From: Halopiger xanaduensis SH-6
GTDB lineage: Archaea > Halobacteriota > Halobacteria > Halobacteriales > Natrialbaceae
NCBI RefSeq assembly: GCF_000217715.1
Contig: NC_015666.1
Span: 3,360,270-3,424,269, forward strand
Length of the DNA: 64,000 nucleotides
Reading direction: 5' to 3'
The first letter of the stretch is position 1, and the number at the start of each line of letters is the position of its first letter. The notes under the pieces were generated by a model. It was not told the origin of the DNA and searched no databases. It worked only from the letters and a program-made list of their open reading frames with translations. A program made the position numbers and the translations under genes. Positions 26,418 to 34,323 of this stretch are shown here, piece after piece.

Positions 26418-27176
26418 GTGCAATCGCTCGAGGCCGAACTCGAAGCGGCGCGGGAGCTGTCGGTCGACGACCTCGCGGACGCGATCGAGTCGATCGGCTT
26501 CGAGTGTACCCGCTGTGGCGCCTGCTGTACGGGCCACGGCGACGACGAACACACGGCCACTGTCTTCCCCGACGAAGTGCGCCGGCTCGAGGACGCGGCC
26601 GTCGACGCCGACTCGCCCGGCGCCGCGGCGACGATCGGCAAAACGGATCTGGTTCCGCCGGCCGACGACCGCGAGTGGCGCGACGTCGCGCGGCCGATGC
26701 CGTACGGCCTCTCGGAAGGCGACGACGGCCTCGAGGGCGAGACCTTCGAGTGGGCACTCCAGACCGACGGCTGCGGCGACTGCGTCTTCTACGCCGAGGA
26801 CGACGACGGCACGGGTGCCTGCGTCGCCCACGAGGACAGGCCGCTGATCTGTCGCACCTACCCCTTCAGCGTCGCCTTGGCCGGGACCAGTCAGCCGATG
26901 GGTGAAGCCGTCGACGAAGAAGGCGTCGTCCGCGCCCACGAGTGCGAGGGACTCGGCCGGGACATCTCCCGCGAAGACGCCGCGGCTCTCGCCCGCACGC
27001 TGAAAGAGCGAGCCGTCCGCGAACTCGAGGAAGCGATCGCGGTTCGAGACGAGTACGAACCCGCCAATCCCGACCCCGGCGAGGTCGTCGTTCACGACTC
27101 GGAAGGCGCGAAGCGGATCGACGGGACGCCGCTCGAGACGGAAGCGGGAGCGGGTTCGGAGACGGACCGTCGCTAA
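26418..27176 (+). CDS. YkgJ-family cysteine-cluster protein
   Basis: 252 residues, GTG start. The YkgJ/Fe-S oxidoreductase-like cysteine cluster is present: CTRCGACC (Cys30, 33, 36, 37), then CGDC (119, 122), Cys135 and RPLICRTYPF with Cys145. Such proteins are predicted to bind zinc or an Fe-S cluster; biochemical role is unknown for most. The N-terminal 25 residues are an acidic helix and the C-terminal 40 are disordered. The GTG is the first start before the conserved block; 73 bp separate it from the MBL gene upstream, possibly the same transcript. Confidence 0.8.
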   Translation: MQSLEAELEAARELSVDDLADAIESIGFECTRCGACCTGHGDDEHTATVFPDEVRRLEDAAVDADSPGAAATIGKTDLVPPADDREWRDVARPMPYGLSEGDDGLEGETFEWALQTDGCGDCVFYAEDDDGTGACVAHEDRPLICRTYPFSVALAGTSQPMGEAVDEEGVVRAHECEGLGRDISREDAAALARTLKERAVRELEEAIAVRDEYEPANPDPGEVVVHDSEGAKRIDGTPLETEAGAGSETDRR

Positions 27177-27275
27177 CCGCTTCGTTTCGCTCGCGCTCGG
27201 CGGCCGGCCTCGAGTCCGACAGCTATCGGAACGGGCTCGTACGGTACGGAAACACGGAGCGGCGACGGAAATCGG

Positions 27276-27677
27276 TTATGCGCCCGCTGACGTCGTCGTA
27301 CGTTCGGAACGCGACGTCTGCAAGATCCCGTACGCGCTGACGAGAGACAGGATCGCGACGAGGATGCCGGCCGCGCCGTTGACCTGCAACACGAGCGGGC
27401 GGCTGACGCCGAAGACGAACGGCGCCGCGGCCGTCCAGATCCCGAGCAGCGCCAACAGGCCGGCGAGGACGATGATCGGCTTGTCCTGGCTGATCCGAAC
27501 CGCGTGAATCGACGCGAGCGCGCTCATCGTCGCTCCGATCAGGAAGTTGTGGATTCCCATCCAGCCGGTGATGGTAAACACGGCCACCGAGACCATGACG
27601 AAGGCGCTGATGCCCGCCGCGAGTCCCGCCGTTCGTTCTGCCAGTACTAACGTGCCGTCGCGGTCGGTTTCGCCCAT
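27276..27677 (-). CDS. Four-helix membrane protein, SPW-repeat-like
   Basis: 133 residues with four membrane helices (about 18-38, 43-60, 68-90, 98-119). The third and fourth helices, LALLGIWTAAAPFVFG and LVLQVNGAAGILVAILS, have the spacing of SPW-repeat proteins, in which a Trp-x2-3-Pro step divides two helices, and the first pair has a weaker copy. Function of that family is unknown. It is divergent from the GGGP-synthase-like gene, with 167 bp between. Confidence 0.6.
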   Translation of the reverse strand: MGETDRDGTLVLAERTAGLAAGISAFVMVSVAVFTITGWMGIHNFLIGATMSALASIHAVRISQDKPIIVLAGLLALLGIWTAAAPFVFGVSRPLVLQVNGAAGILVAILSLVSAYGILQTSRSERTTTSAGA

Positions 27678-27844
27678 AACACTTTCAATATAGGGCGTGC
27701 ATCCGTTTCTGCTTGTCGTTCGATTGACCCGTTTTTCGGTAATTCGATCGATCGCAGCCGGTCGTCGCTACTCCGTTCGCTCGGCAGTATTGTCGTCGCG
27801 CGATCTATCGAAAATCAGTTGACACGTCCCGCCGAAGCGAACGT

Positions 27845-28612
27845 ATGGATATCGAGTGGGATAATACCACCCACGCGACGAAGATTGACCCGGCGAAGCC
27901 GCTCCCCTCGGACCTCGAACCGCTCACGGGGACCGACCTCGTGATCGTCGGCGGCTCCGACGGCGTCACCGCCGAGAACACGCTCGAGACGATCGAGGCG
28001 ATCGACGCGTCGTTCCCCGACCTTCCGATCTTTCAGGAGCCGTACCGATCGGATCACGTTTCGACTGAGACGATCGACGCCGTCGATTACCTCTCGATCG
28101 CCGCCGTCTACAACGGCGACCGCGAGCACTTCGTCGGCAAACACGTCGATCTCTTCGCCGAAGTCGGCCAGAAACCCGACGAACTTCTCGGTTCGAGCGT
28201 CCCGCTAATCGGCGATCTCGTCGCATCGAAGGGTATCGACGCCGTTGCGAATCTGACGGAGAAAGTGATCGGTGAGGGCTACGTCATCCAGCACCTCTCG
28301 TCGGCCGCCGCGAATCGCGCCGGCGTCGAAGCGGCGTACTCCCCTGAGCAGGTCGCCGGCGCGGCGCTCGCGACGGAATCACTCTACGGATTTCCGATCT
28401 TCTACGTCGAATACTCCGGGACGTACGGCGGTCCCGAAGACGTCCAAGCCGCCGCGAGGTACCTCGAGGACACGGCGCTGTTCTACGGCGGGGGGATCGA
28501 CAGCGCGGCGAAGGCCGACGAGATCCTCGCGGCCGGTGCGGATGCGATCGTCGTCGGTGACTGCTTCCACGACGATCCGGAGACGTTCCGCGAGACGATC
28601 CCGAACCGGTAG
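27845..28612 (+). CDS. GGGP-synthase (PcrB) family paralogue
   Basis: 255 residues. TIM barrel of the geranylgeranylglyceryl phosphate synthase family, which makes the first ether bond of archaeal lipids. Seen: TKIDPAKPL, VIVGGSDGVTAENT, FQEPYRS, IFYVEYSGTYGGPEDV, LFYGGGIDS and AIVVGDCFHDDP, in family order. The usual YIVLNPDSSVA block is replaced by YVIQHLSSAAANRAGV, and the central region is longer (ELLGSSVPLIGDLVASKGID). Haloarchaea carry more than one family member, so this may be a second prenylglyceryl-phosphate synthase or an enzyme with a changed acceptor. GAAAATCAG at about 27817-27825 lies 27 nt before the ATG. Confidence 0.8.
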   Translation: MDIEWDNTTHATKIDPAKPLPSDLEPLTGTDLVIVGGSDGVTAENTLETIEAIDASFPDLPIFQEPYRSDHVSTETIDAVDYLSIAAVYNGDREHFVGKHVDLFAEVGQKPDELLGSSVPLIGDLVASKGIDAVANLTEKVIGEGYVIQHLSSAAANRAGVEAAYSPEQVAGAALATESLYGFPIFYVEYSGTYGGPEDVQAAARYLEDTALFYGGGIDSAAKADEILAAGADAIVVGDCFHDDPETFRETIPNR

Positions 28613-28669
28613 CTAACGCTGCGGGCGGAGACGACGGGAGAGCGAGGAGACGGAATGGACGGGAGCGTA

Positions 28670-28777
28670 CGGCGCGCTTTGTGCGCCGTTTCCTCGAGGC
28701 GCCTGTAGGCGCGATCGGACTTTTTCAGCGACGTTTTTTGGTCGGGTTCGAGCGCGCCTGCGGCGCGCGAGGACCCG
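28670..28777. terminator. Cluster of three GC-rich hairpins between convergent genes
   Basis: Three inverted repeats lie between the GGGP-synthase-like gene and the convergent TRAM gene: CGGCGC/GCGCCG (28670-28675, 28683-28688); GCGCC-TGTA-GGCGC (28699-28712), followed by TTTTT at 28720-28725 and TTTTTT at 28734-28739; and GCGCGCC-TGC-GGCGCGC (28752-28768) enclosed by CGGGT/ACCCG (28743-28747, 28773-28777). A bidirectional termination region is the simplest reading. Confidence 0.6.
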
Positions 28778-28793
28778 AGTAAAAAGTTCGTTG

Positions 28794-29201
28794 TTAGAAG
28801 GTCTCCTCGATGATCTCGCCGACGGCGAAATTCGATTTGACCTCGGTGACTTCGATCTTGACGCGCTCGCCGACGTCGGCGCCCGGGACGATGATGACGT
28901 AGCCGCGCTCGACGCGGGCGATCCCGTCGCCCTGTTTGCCGATGTCTTCGATCTCGACGTAGCGCGTTTCGCCCACGTCGACTGGCGGTTGCGGTTCCGA
29001 CGGCGCACTCTGTGGCTGAGCCGACGTCTCGGTGTCGGCCTCGCCCGCCTCGTCGCGCGAGATGAGTGCGACACGGTAGACCTCGCCCGGATCGATGTCG
29101 CCGGTTTCAACTTCCTGACGCGGTACCTCGATGACGTACCGATCCTCCTCTGCTGATACGTCCGTACTGAACAGACACAGGAGTTTTTCAGATATTTCCA
29201 C
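28794..29201 (-). CDS. TRAM-domain protein
   Basis: 135 residues. The last 65 form a TRAM domain: VDVGETRYVEIEDIG, GDGIARVERGYVIIVPGADV, GERVKIEVTEVKSNFAVGEII. TRAM is a beta-barrel RNA-binding fold; short TRAM proteins in archaea act as RNA chaperones or cold-shock-like factors. The N-terminal 70 residues have SEKLLCLFS, an acidic region and a Pro/Ser/Gln linker. A GTG start (29199-29201) is used, with ATTAC-type A/T-rich sequence about 36-45 nt upstream. Stands alone, converging on the GGGP-synthase-like gene. Confidence 0.88.
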   Translation of the reverse strand: MEISEKLLCLFSTDVSAEEDRYVIEVPRQEVETGDIDPGEVYRVALISRDEAGEADTETSAQPQSAPSEPQPPVDVGETRYVEIEDIGKQGDGIARVERGYVIIVPGADVGERVKIEVTEVKSNFAVGEIIEETF

Positions 29202-29342
29202 AGGTAGACCCTCACTTCCGTCTCTGCGTCCCCTCCGTAATAGAACTACCGACCGACGGTCAGAATCACCGAGAAAATCCGGCGCTTCCCGCCCGAACGA
29301 ACGATTCGACTCGAGTAAATCCGGGGACGGGTCCGGGATCGT

Positions 29343-31091
29343 TCAATTCACGGGCTCCTGTTTTCGGCCCTGCGTCGCCGTGGCGAACCGCGAAAGATCG
29401 AGGTCCGTTCCCACGTTCGCGTCCGCATCGGCGTCCGCGACGGACTCGTAGGGCCGGTTGATGACGAGGTCGCCCGCGGTCCGGTCGCCGATGCCCGGGA
29501 TCGCGGTGAGTTCGTCCATCGACGCGTCGTTGAGGTCGAGCGGGTACGGGACGCCGGTCACCGAGCGGTAGCCGTGGTCGACGACGGCCACGTCGATCGT
29601 CCGCCCGAGTTCCCGCTCGCCCGGGATGCCGACCAGCAGCGGGTACGTTCCCAGTTGGCGGCCGAAGGTCCGGCCGTCCTCGTGGTACTCGAGGTGGACG
29701 TTCGGCAACACGGTTCCCGGCGGCGCGACGCGCTGGAGCATCGGGTTGTCGATCTCCTCGCGGACCCGCCGCTTGTAGCGCTTGAACAGCTTCTTGTGCT
29801 CCTTGGCGATCTCGGCGCCGGTATCGCTCATGTCGGTGCCGGCGAAGGCCATCACTTGCCGAATATTTACGCGGCGGAGCATGTAGCCCTCGTCGTAGAC
29901 CCGCTGCAGGAAGTCCATGTTGCGCTCGTAGGTCTCCTCGCGCTCGCCCTTGAGCCCGTGCAGGAGGTTGATGCCGGGCAAGAGTTTGGGGAGCCGGCGC
30001 GGCGCGTCGTCGCCGAAGGTGGGCGCGTCCGCGGGCTCCTCCCCGGGTCGCCAGCCGGCTTCCTCGTTAACGATCTTGACCGCCTCGAAGCACTCCTCGG
30101 CGCTGACGTTGAGATTGTTCTCCTCCTGAACGAGCGGGTCGGCCGACTCGAGGCCGAACGCGGCCGTGTCGCCGGGCGTGTTGTGCTCGGCGATGATCCG
30201 GATCCCCTCGCGGGACTTCTCGGGCCACTCGACGATCGTGATGGGGTTCATGTTGTCGAGGTGGAGCGTCTCGAGATCGGGCGCGACCTCGCGGATGCCG
30301 CTGTAGAGTTGGCGGAGCGCGTCGGGGTTCGGCGCCTCGCCGTCGCCGCCATACGCGAGGATGTCTGCCTGTCGGCCGATCCGGAAGTGCCGAACGCCGT
30401 AGTCCGAGAGCGCGTCGACCTCGCCGACGACCGTCGGCGGGGGCCGGAACGAGGGGTTGCCGTACAGCGGCTCCGTACAGAACGAGCAGCGGTAGGCGCA
30501 CCCGCGGGAGGTCTCGAGTTCGGCGATGAGATAGTCCGGATGGTTGGGGTGTTGTTCGACGATGAAGGCACCCTCCTGGGCCCACCGAGAGACCTCGTCA
30601 ACGTCGCGCATCCGATTGTTGAAGCCCTCGAGGCCGCTCTCGACGAGGTCGTGGACGGCCGCCTCGACGTCGCCCTTGGCGACGAAGTCGAAGTCCAAAT
30701 CCTGGCGTTCGGTTTCGGTGGCACCGGCGTTCTCGTCGCCGACGCCGAACTTGACGGGGCCGCCCATCAGGCTCGTGCCGCTCGCCGTCCAGGCGAGCTT
30801 GCGCACCTCGTCGGGTTCGGCCGGCGTGCCGCCGACGTACTTCCCGGGGACGGTCATCCCGCCCAGGTAGATCAGCAGATCGGCCTCGTCGACGTCGCGC
30901 CAGCGGTCGGGCTCGTCGCGCAGGCCGTCGATCGTGTGGTACGTAATTCGCTCGCGGGGGACGCCCGCGTCGACGAGCGCGCCGGCCGCGTAGCGCGGGT
31001 ACGTCGAGATGTACGGCGGCACCCCGAAGTGCGCGGGTTCGTCGACGTAGCCGTCGACGATCGTCACCGACAGCGTCTCGGGGTCAGTCAT
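29343..31091 (-). CDS. Radical SAM protein with C-terminal helix-hairpin-helix
   Basis: 582 residues. A cobalamin-binding-like N-terminal domain (1-180) precedes the radical SAM core with Cys198-x3-Cys202-x2-Cys205 (RGCAYRCSFC). The core continues through FRIGRQADILAYGG, LHLDNMNP, FGLESADPLVQEENNLNVS and LLPGINLLHGLKGE. Residues about 470-515 look like a TRAM-type barrel (RTIDVAVVDHGYRSVTG) and 520-555 form a helix-hairpin-helix (TAIPGIGDRTAGDLVINRPY), suggesting nucleic acid contact. The family is conserved in haloarchaea and methanogens without assigned reaction. The start at 31091 is used, as upstream in-frame codons are non-acidic. An intergenic 140 bp separates it from the TRAM gene. Confidence 0.85.
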   Translation of the reverse strand: MTDPETLSVTIVDGYVDEPAHFGVPPYISTYPRYAAGALVDAGVPRERITYHTIDGLRDEPDRWRDVDEADLLIYLGGMTVPGKYVGGTPAEPDEVRKLAWTASGTSLMGGPVKFGVGDENAGATETERQDLDFDFVAKGDVEAAVHDLVESGLEGFNNRMRDVDEVSRWAQEGAFIVEQHPNHPDYLIAELETSRGCAYRCSFCTEPLYGNPSFRPPPTVVGEVDALSDYGVRHFRIGRQADILAYGGDGEAPNPDALRQLYSGIREVAPDLETLHLDNMNPITIVEWPEKSREGIRIIAEHNTPGDTAAFGLESADPLVQEENNLNVSAEECFEAVKIVNEEAGWRPGEEPADAPTFGDDAPRRLPKLLPGINLLHGLKGEREETYERNMDFLQRVYDEGYMLRRVNIRQVMAFAGTDMSDTGAEIAKEHKKLFKRYKRRVREEIDNPMLQRVAPPGTVLPNVHLEYHEDGRTFGRQLGTYPLLVGIPGERELGRTIDVAVVDHGYRSVTGVPYPLDLNDASMDELTAIPGIGDRTAGDLVINRPYESVADADADANVGTDLDLSRFATATQGRKQEPVN

Positions 31092-31240
31092 AGGGAGCGA
31101 TAGCGCCTCGAGTAGTAAAACGGTGACTACACGGGCGCGGGGCGACGGGCGGGTGCCGACCCCGGCAACGTCGCCGCGAGGAGCCACACGGCTTCGCCTC
31201 GAGCCGAATGTTGATTAGTTCGGCACGCGGAGTATCGAAC

Positions 31241-31399
31241 ATGCCACCGACGGAAGAGATCGTGTGCACCGACGACGATTGCTTTCTCGACCTGTTCGAG
31301 AACCACTACACGTACGACGTGCCGGACGATTTCGACGTGTCGGAGCTTTCCTGTCCCGTTTGCGGCGGGACGGACTGTCTAGAGGTCGTCGAACTCTGA
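31241..31399 (+). CDS. 52-residue zinc-ribbon-like protein (DUF7559-type)
   Basis: 52 residues, acidic (many Asp/Glu), with Cys9, Cys14 and CPVCGGTDC (Cys38, 41, 46), consistent with a small zinc ribbon. Conserved short proteins of this form occur across haloarchaea; I recall DUF7559 but could not check. The ATG at 31241 is preferred to in-frame starts at 31208, since TTGATTAG (31211-31218) lies about 27 nt upstream of it. Function unknown; small zinc-finger proteins in haloarchaea are implicated in regulation and adaptation. Confidence 0.82.
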   Translation: MPPTEEIVCTDDDCFLDLFENHYTYDVPDDFDVSELSCPVCGGTDCLEVVEL

Positions 31400-31433
31400 G
31401 GGCAGTCGGTCCTCGCGTCAGTCGTTCGTCAGA

Positions 31434-31446
31434 CGTTTATTTTTTC
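31434..31446 (+). terminator. T-rich stretch after the zinc-ribbon gene
   Basis: CGTTTATTTTTTC begins 34 nt after the stop at 31399. It may end the preceding transcript; the same A/T-rich block could instead serve as the hsp20 TATA region. Confidence 0.45.
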
Positions 31447-31553
31447 GCATCACAACCAATAAGAACGTGGCTCACGTACCGTGATATCCGGACATGCCTA
31501 TCGCGTACTGCCACGTTTTCCGCCGCGTTCCCGTTCCCGCTTCCGCTTCGATG

Positions 31554-31582
31554 CCGGCGCGCAGCGCGCGCGCCGGGGGTGA
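31554..31582 (+). promoter_or_regulatory. Hairpin plus Shine-Dalgarno in the hsp20 leader
   Basis: CCGGCGCGC (31554-31562) and GCGCGCCGG (31568-31576) form a perfect 9-bp stem with a five-base loop. Directly after it, GGTGA (31578-31582) matches the anti-Shine-Dalgarno end of archaeal 16S rRNA, 6 nt before the GTG start. A structured leader next to the ribosome-binding site of a small heat-shock gene is suggestive of translational control. Confidence 0.5.
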
Positions 31583-31588
31583 GGGGAA

Positions 31589-32089
31589 GTGACCCTCAAA
31601 GACCTCGGTCGATCGGTCGGTAACGCGCTCTACCGGCAGGTCGGGCGCGCGAACGGTCAGGTACAGCGCCACCGCTCGCTGCCCGTCGACGTCCTCGAGA
31701 ACGACGAGGCGTACCTCGTCGTCTTCGACGCGCCCGGAGCCGAACCCGAGGACGTTCAGGTCCGATACCTGAGTGGCAGCGTCAAAATCCACATCGAACG
31801 GTTCCGCGAGTTCCGCGAGGGGTACGAGATGCGGTTCCCCGGCCGCGGAATGGAACTCGAGGGCGAGGCCGAGCTGCCCGCGGACGCGCTCGTCAACCCC
31901 GACGCGGGGACGGCGACGCTGACCGAGAGCGGAACCGTTCGGATCGAGATTCCGAAAGCCGACTCGACGGGCGACGCGACCGACGAGGCTGACGACAATA
32001 CCATCAGCACCGATCACGCCGACAGTCAATCCGCCGCCGACCGATCCGAAACCGGCACCGAAACCGAAGAGGTCACCGTCGACGACTGA
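31589..32089 (+). CDS. Hsp20/alpha-crystallin small heat-shock protein
   Basis: 166 residues, ATP-independent holdase. The alpha-crystallin domain covers about 33-125: LPVDVLENDEAYLVVFDAPG, EPEDVQVRYLSGSVKIHIER, the loop with MRFPGRGMELEGEAELP, and VNPDAGTATLTESGTVRIEIPK. The last 40 residues are an acidic disordered tail, and a canonical I-x-I anchor is weak (RIEI within the domain end). The GTG at 31589 must be the start, because a TGA lies in frame three codons upstream (31580-31582). A ribosome-binding site GGTGA and a GC hairpin precede it. Confidence 0.9.
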   Translation: MTLKDLGRSVGNALYRQVGRANGQVQRHRSLPVDVLENDEAYLVVFDAPGAEPEDVQVRYLSGSVKIHIERFREFREGYEMRFPGRGMELEGEAELPADALVNPDAGTATLTESGTVRIEIPKADSTGDATDEADDNTISTDHADSQSAADRSETGTETEEVTVDD

Positions 32090-32097
32090 CCGTCCGA

Positions 32098-33360
32098 CTA
32101 CGGCTCGTCCACCCAGTCGATCGTCATCCCCTCGGTAATCCCGAATTCTTCGTCGCCGTCGAACCGCGTCGGATCGAAGGCGTCGATCCCGTCGCCGCCG
32201 AGTATTTCCTCCGCGATGCGCGCGCCGATCGCCGGCGCGCGCATGAAGCCGTGGCCCTGGAACCCCGTCACGACGTAGAGTCCGTCCTCGAGTCGACCCA
32301 CGAGCGGATCGCGATCGGGCGTCGCCGTACAGAGTCCGGCCCACGACCGATCGACGTCGAACTCGCGGTCGGGGAACCGGTGACGGACGCGCTCGAGCAG
32401 GTCCGCGGGGAAGTCGGGATCGGCGTCGCGCTCGTACTCGTCCGGATCGGCTTCGACTTCCTCGGTACCGTCGCCGGCGAGGATGCCGTCGGGGTGGGGC
32501 CGAACGTAGAAGCCGCCGGTGGCGTCGTAGCAGGTCGGCTCCTCGAGTCCGGCCGCACCGGCCCCGCTCCCGCCGCCCTTCCCGTCGACGGTCGCGACCA
32601 ACGCCTGTACCCGGTACGGCTTCATCGCGATCGGGACGCCGGCGTCCGCGAGCACCCGCTTCGTGTGCGCACCGGCCGCCACGAGCACGGCGTCGACCTC
32701 CCGCTCCGTCCCGTCCTCGAGCACGACTCGCGACGGATCGGTCCGCACCTCGACCGGCGTTTCGGGCGCGAGCGTCGCGCCGGCGCCGTCGGCTGCGGCG
32801 GCGAGACAGGCCGTGTACTTGGCGGGATCGGTGTAGCCCGCCGCACCCGCGATGGCGGCGACCTCGACGTCGTCCGTTCGAAGCGCGGGGAACCGCTCCG
32901 CCAGCGCGTCGGCGTCCATCTCGAGGGCGACGACGCCCTCCGCCTGCATCCGTTCGACCTGCTCGCGGATGGCAGTCGCACGCTCGTCGTCGCCCTCGCG
33001 GGCGAGCCAGACGTAGGGACACTCGACGAACGGGAAGGTGTCGTCCCCCGACAGCGCTCGGAAGCGTTCGATCGCGTCGCCCGCGATCTCGGCGTCGAGC
33101 GGATCCGCGAAGGCGTCGTAGCAGATCCCCGCGGCGCGCCCGCTCGAGCCGCCGGCGACCGGACCGCGGTCGTACAGCGTCACGTCCGCGCCCTCGCGGG
33201 CGAGGTCGTAGGCCGCCGTCGCGCCGATGGCGCCTGCGCCGACCACGGCGACCTCGAGGCCCGCGCCCTGCTCGGTGAACGCGTCGGCGCCGACGGCGAG
33301 TTCGGGATCGTCGTCCGCGGCGGGTCCGACGCCCGGTCCGGACGTCTCGTCGCCGCTCAT
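32098..33360 (-). CDS. FAD-dependent amino acid/sarcosine oxidase-like oxidoreductase (DAO family)
   Basis: 420 residues. The N-terminal ADP-binding fold is VAVVGAGAIGATAAYDLA (GxGxxG at 41-46), followed by YDRGPVAGGSSGRAAGI, typical of the DAO family (glycine/sarcosine oxidase, D-amino acid dehydrogenase). The C-terminal second FAD contact is RSWAGLCTATPDRDPLVGRL...VVTGFQGHGFMRAPAIG. A substrate amine or amino acid is expected but not identified. The ATG overlaps the stop of a 24-codon upstream ORF by 4 bp (ATGA). It converges with hsp20, 8 bp apart. No electron-acceptor partner gene is adjacent. Confidence 0.87.
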   Translation of the reverse strand: MSGDETSGPGVGPAADDDPELAVGADAFTEQGAGLEVAVVGAGAIGATAAYDLAREGADVTLYDRGPVAGGSSGRAAGICYDAFADPLDAEIAGDAIERFRALSGDDTFPFVECPYVWLAREGDDERATAIREQVERMQAEGVVALEMDADALAERFPALRTDDVEVAAIAGAAGYTDPAKYTACLAAAADGAGATLAPETPVEVRTDPSRVVLEDGTEREVDAVLVAAGAHTKRVLADAGVPIAMKPYRVQALVATVDGKGGGSGAGAAGLEEPTCYDATGGFYVRPHPDGILAGDGTEEVEADPDEYERDADPDFPADLLERVRHRFPDREFDVDRSWAGLCTATPDRDPLVGRLEDGLYVVTGFQGHGFMRAPAIGARIAEEILGGDGIDAFDPTRFDGDEEFGITEGMTIDWVDEP

Positions 33361-33431
33361 CGGGCATCACCCGGCCGCCGCGGGTCGCCCGCGGTGCCGG
33401 CCGCTGCCGCGTCCTCGTCGACTCCAGTCAT
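33357..33431 (-). CDS. Possible 24-residue leader ORF coupled to the FAD oxidoreductase
   Basis: An ATG at 33431 opens a 24-codon frame, acidic at first and Ala/Gly/Arg-rich after (MTGVDEDAAAAGTAG...), whose TGA overlaps the oxidoreductase ATG as ATGA. The TATA-like GTATAAGT (33462-33469) would start transcription about 10 nt before this ATG, so ribosomes should meet this frame first. It could be a real microprotein, a coupling leader, or an alternative region of the transcript without product. No homology recognised. Confidence 0.45.
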   Translation of the reverse strand: MTGVDEDAAAAGTAGDPRRPGDAR

Positions 33432-33469
33432 AGCTATAGCTACCCCTGTCGGTCGAAGCGACTTATACT
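33431..33469 (-). promoter_or_regulatory. TATA box and 12-nt palindrome at the oxidoreductase promoter
   Basis: On the minus strand GTATAAGT (33462-33469) is followed 19 nt later by the perfect palindrome TAGCTATAGCTA (33431-33442), which covers the expected transcription start and touches the ATG of the leader ORF. The position is suited to a repressor. Confidence 0.55.
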
Positions 33470-33513
33470 CTCTGACGATATCGGTTGAAGCAAACCGCGG
33501 TCGAGCTGAAGCG

Positions 33514-34323
33514 TTACTCGGCGAAGGCCTCGAGTCCCCGCGCCGGGTAGCCGACGATCGTCGTCGCGCCGGCCTCACGCAGCGCCTCGGCTTGCTCGCG
33601 GACGCCGGCTTCGGAGCCGACCAGCGCGTAGTCGGTCGCGGCCTCGAGCAGCACGTCGCGGGCGCGACCGCTCGCGCTCGCGTTGGTCGGCGCGTCGTCG
33701 GGCAATTTTTCAGCGACGGGCCGGCGGCGTGCGACGTACGCGCCGACGGCGTCGAGGATCGCGTCCTCGTCGTCCGCGAGTACGGTCGGCGCGTAGACCG
33801 CGACGTCGCCCGCGAAGCCGGCCGCCCGCAGCGCCCGGAGTTCGCGTTCGGTCGTCCGCGTGAGCAGATCGTACTGGGTTGCGCCCGTCGCCATCGCGAT
33901 CCGCTCGACGTTCTCGGTGCCGACCCAGGCGCCGGGCTCGTCCTCGAGGGCGGCGCCGAGGCGGGGTGCAACGGCCCGTTCGCACTCCTCGTCGGTGAGG
34001 TACGCGGGGTGGCCCGCAACCAGGACGCGGCCGACGGCGTCGGGCAACGCCCGCGACAGCGAGTCGTCGCCCAGCGGGTCGAAGCCGTCGGCCCGAACGG
34101 GCGTGGTCACCAGCACCTCGGCGTCGCCGTCGCTCGCGAGGGTCTCGAGCGTCTCCGGGTCCGGGAGGTACTCGCGGCCCTCGTAGTCGATCGCAACGGT
34201 CTCGGCGGGAATCGACGCGGCGGCGGAGACGTCACATTCGGCCGGTTTGAGTGCGATCGCATCCAGTCCGGCGCGGGCGACGGTACTCTTACTCTCGTCG
34301 GCGCTGGTACCCGGGCTTAGCAT
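33514..34323 (-). CDS. Conserved haloarchaeal protein (DUF7388-type), TIM-barrel-like
   Basis: 269 residues. Conserved-looking haloarchaeal protein; I recall the label DUF7388 but could not check. Sequence has repeated beta-alpha units: LDAIALKP, TVAIDYEG, EVLVTTPVRADGFDP, VLVAGHPAYLTDEE, DVAVYAPTVL, and a C-terminal YALVGSEAGVREQAEALREAGATTIVGYPARGLEAF that resembles the end of F420-dependent luciferase-like enzymes (Mer/F420 reductases). A flavin/F420-related role is therefore a possibility, no more. ATG at 34323. Its stop is 82 bp before the leader ORF of the oxidoreductase, which has its own promoter. Confidence 0.7.
   Translation of the reverse strand: MLSPGTSADESKSTVARAGLDAIALKPAECDVSAAASIPAETVAIDYEGREYLPDPETLETLASDGDAEVLVTTPVRADGFDPLGDDSLSRALPDAVGRVLVAGHPAYLTDEECERAVAPRLGAALEDEPGAWVGTENVERIAMATGATQYDLLTRTTERELRALRAAGFAGDVAVYAPTVLADDEDAILDAVGAYVARRRPVAEKLPDDAPTNASASGRARDVLLEAATDYALVGSEAGVREQAEALREAGATTIVGYPARGLEAFAE

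Noticed and set aside
28741-28780. CGGGTTCGAGC as part of a tRNA or other stable RNA gene
   Set aside because: It is part of a hairpin between convergent genes; no cloverleaf can be drawn.
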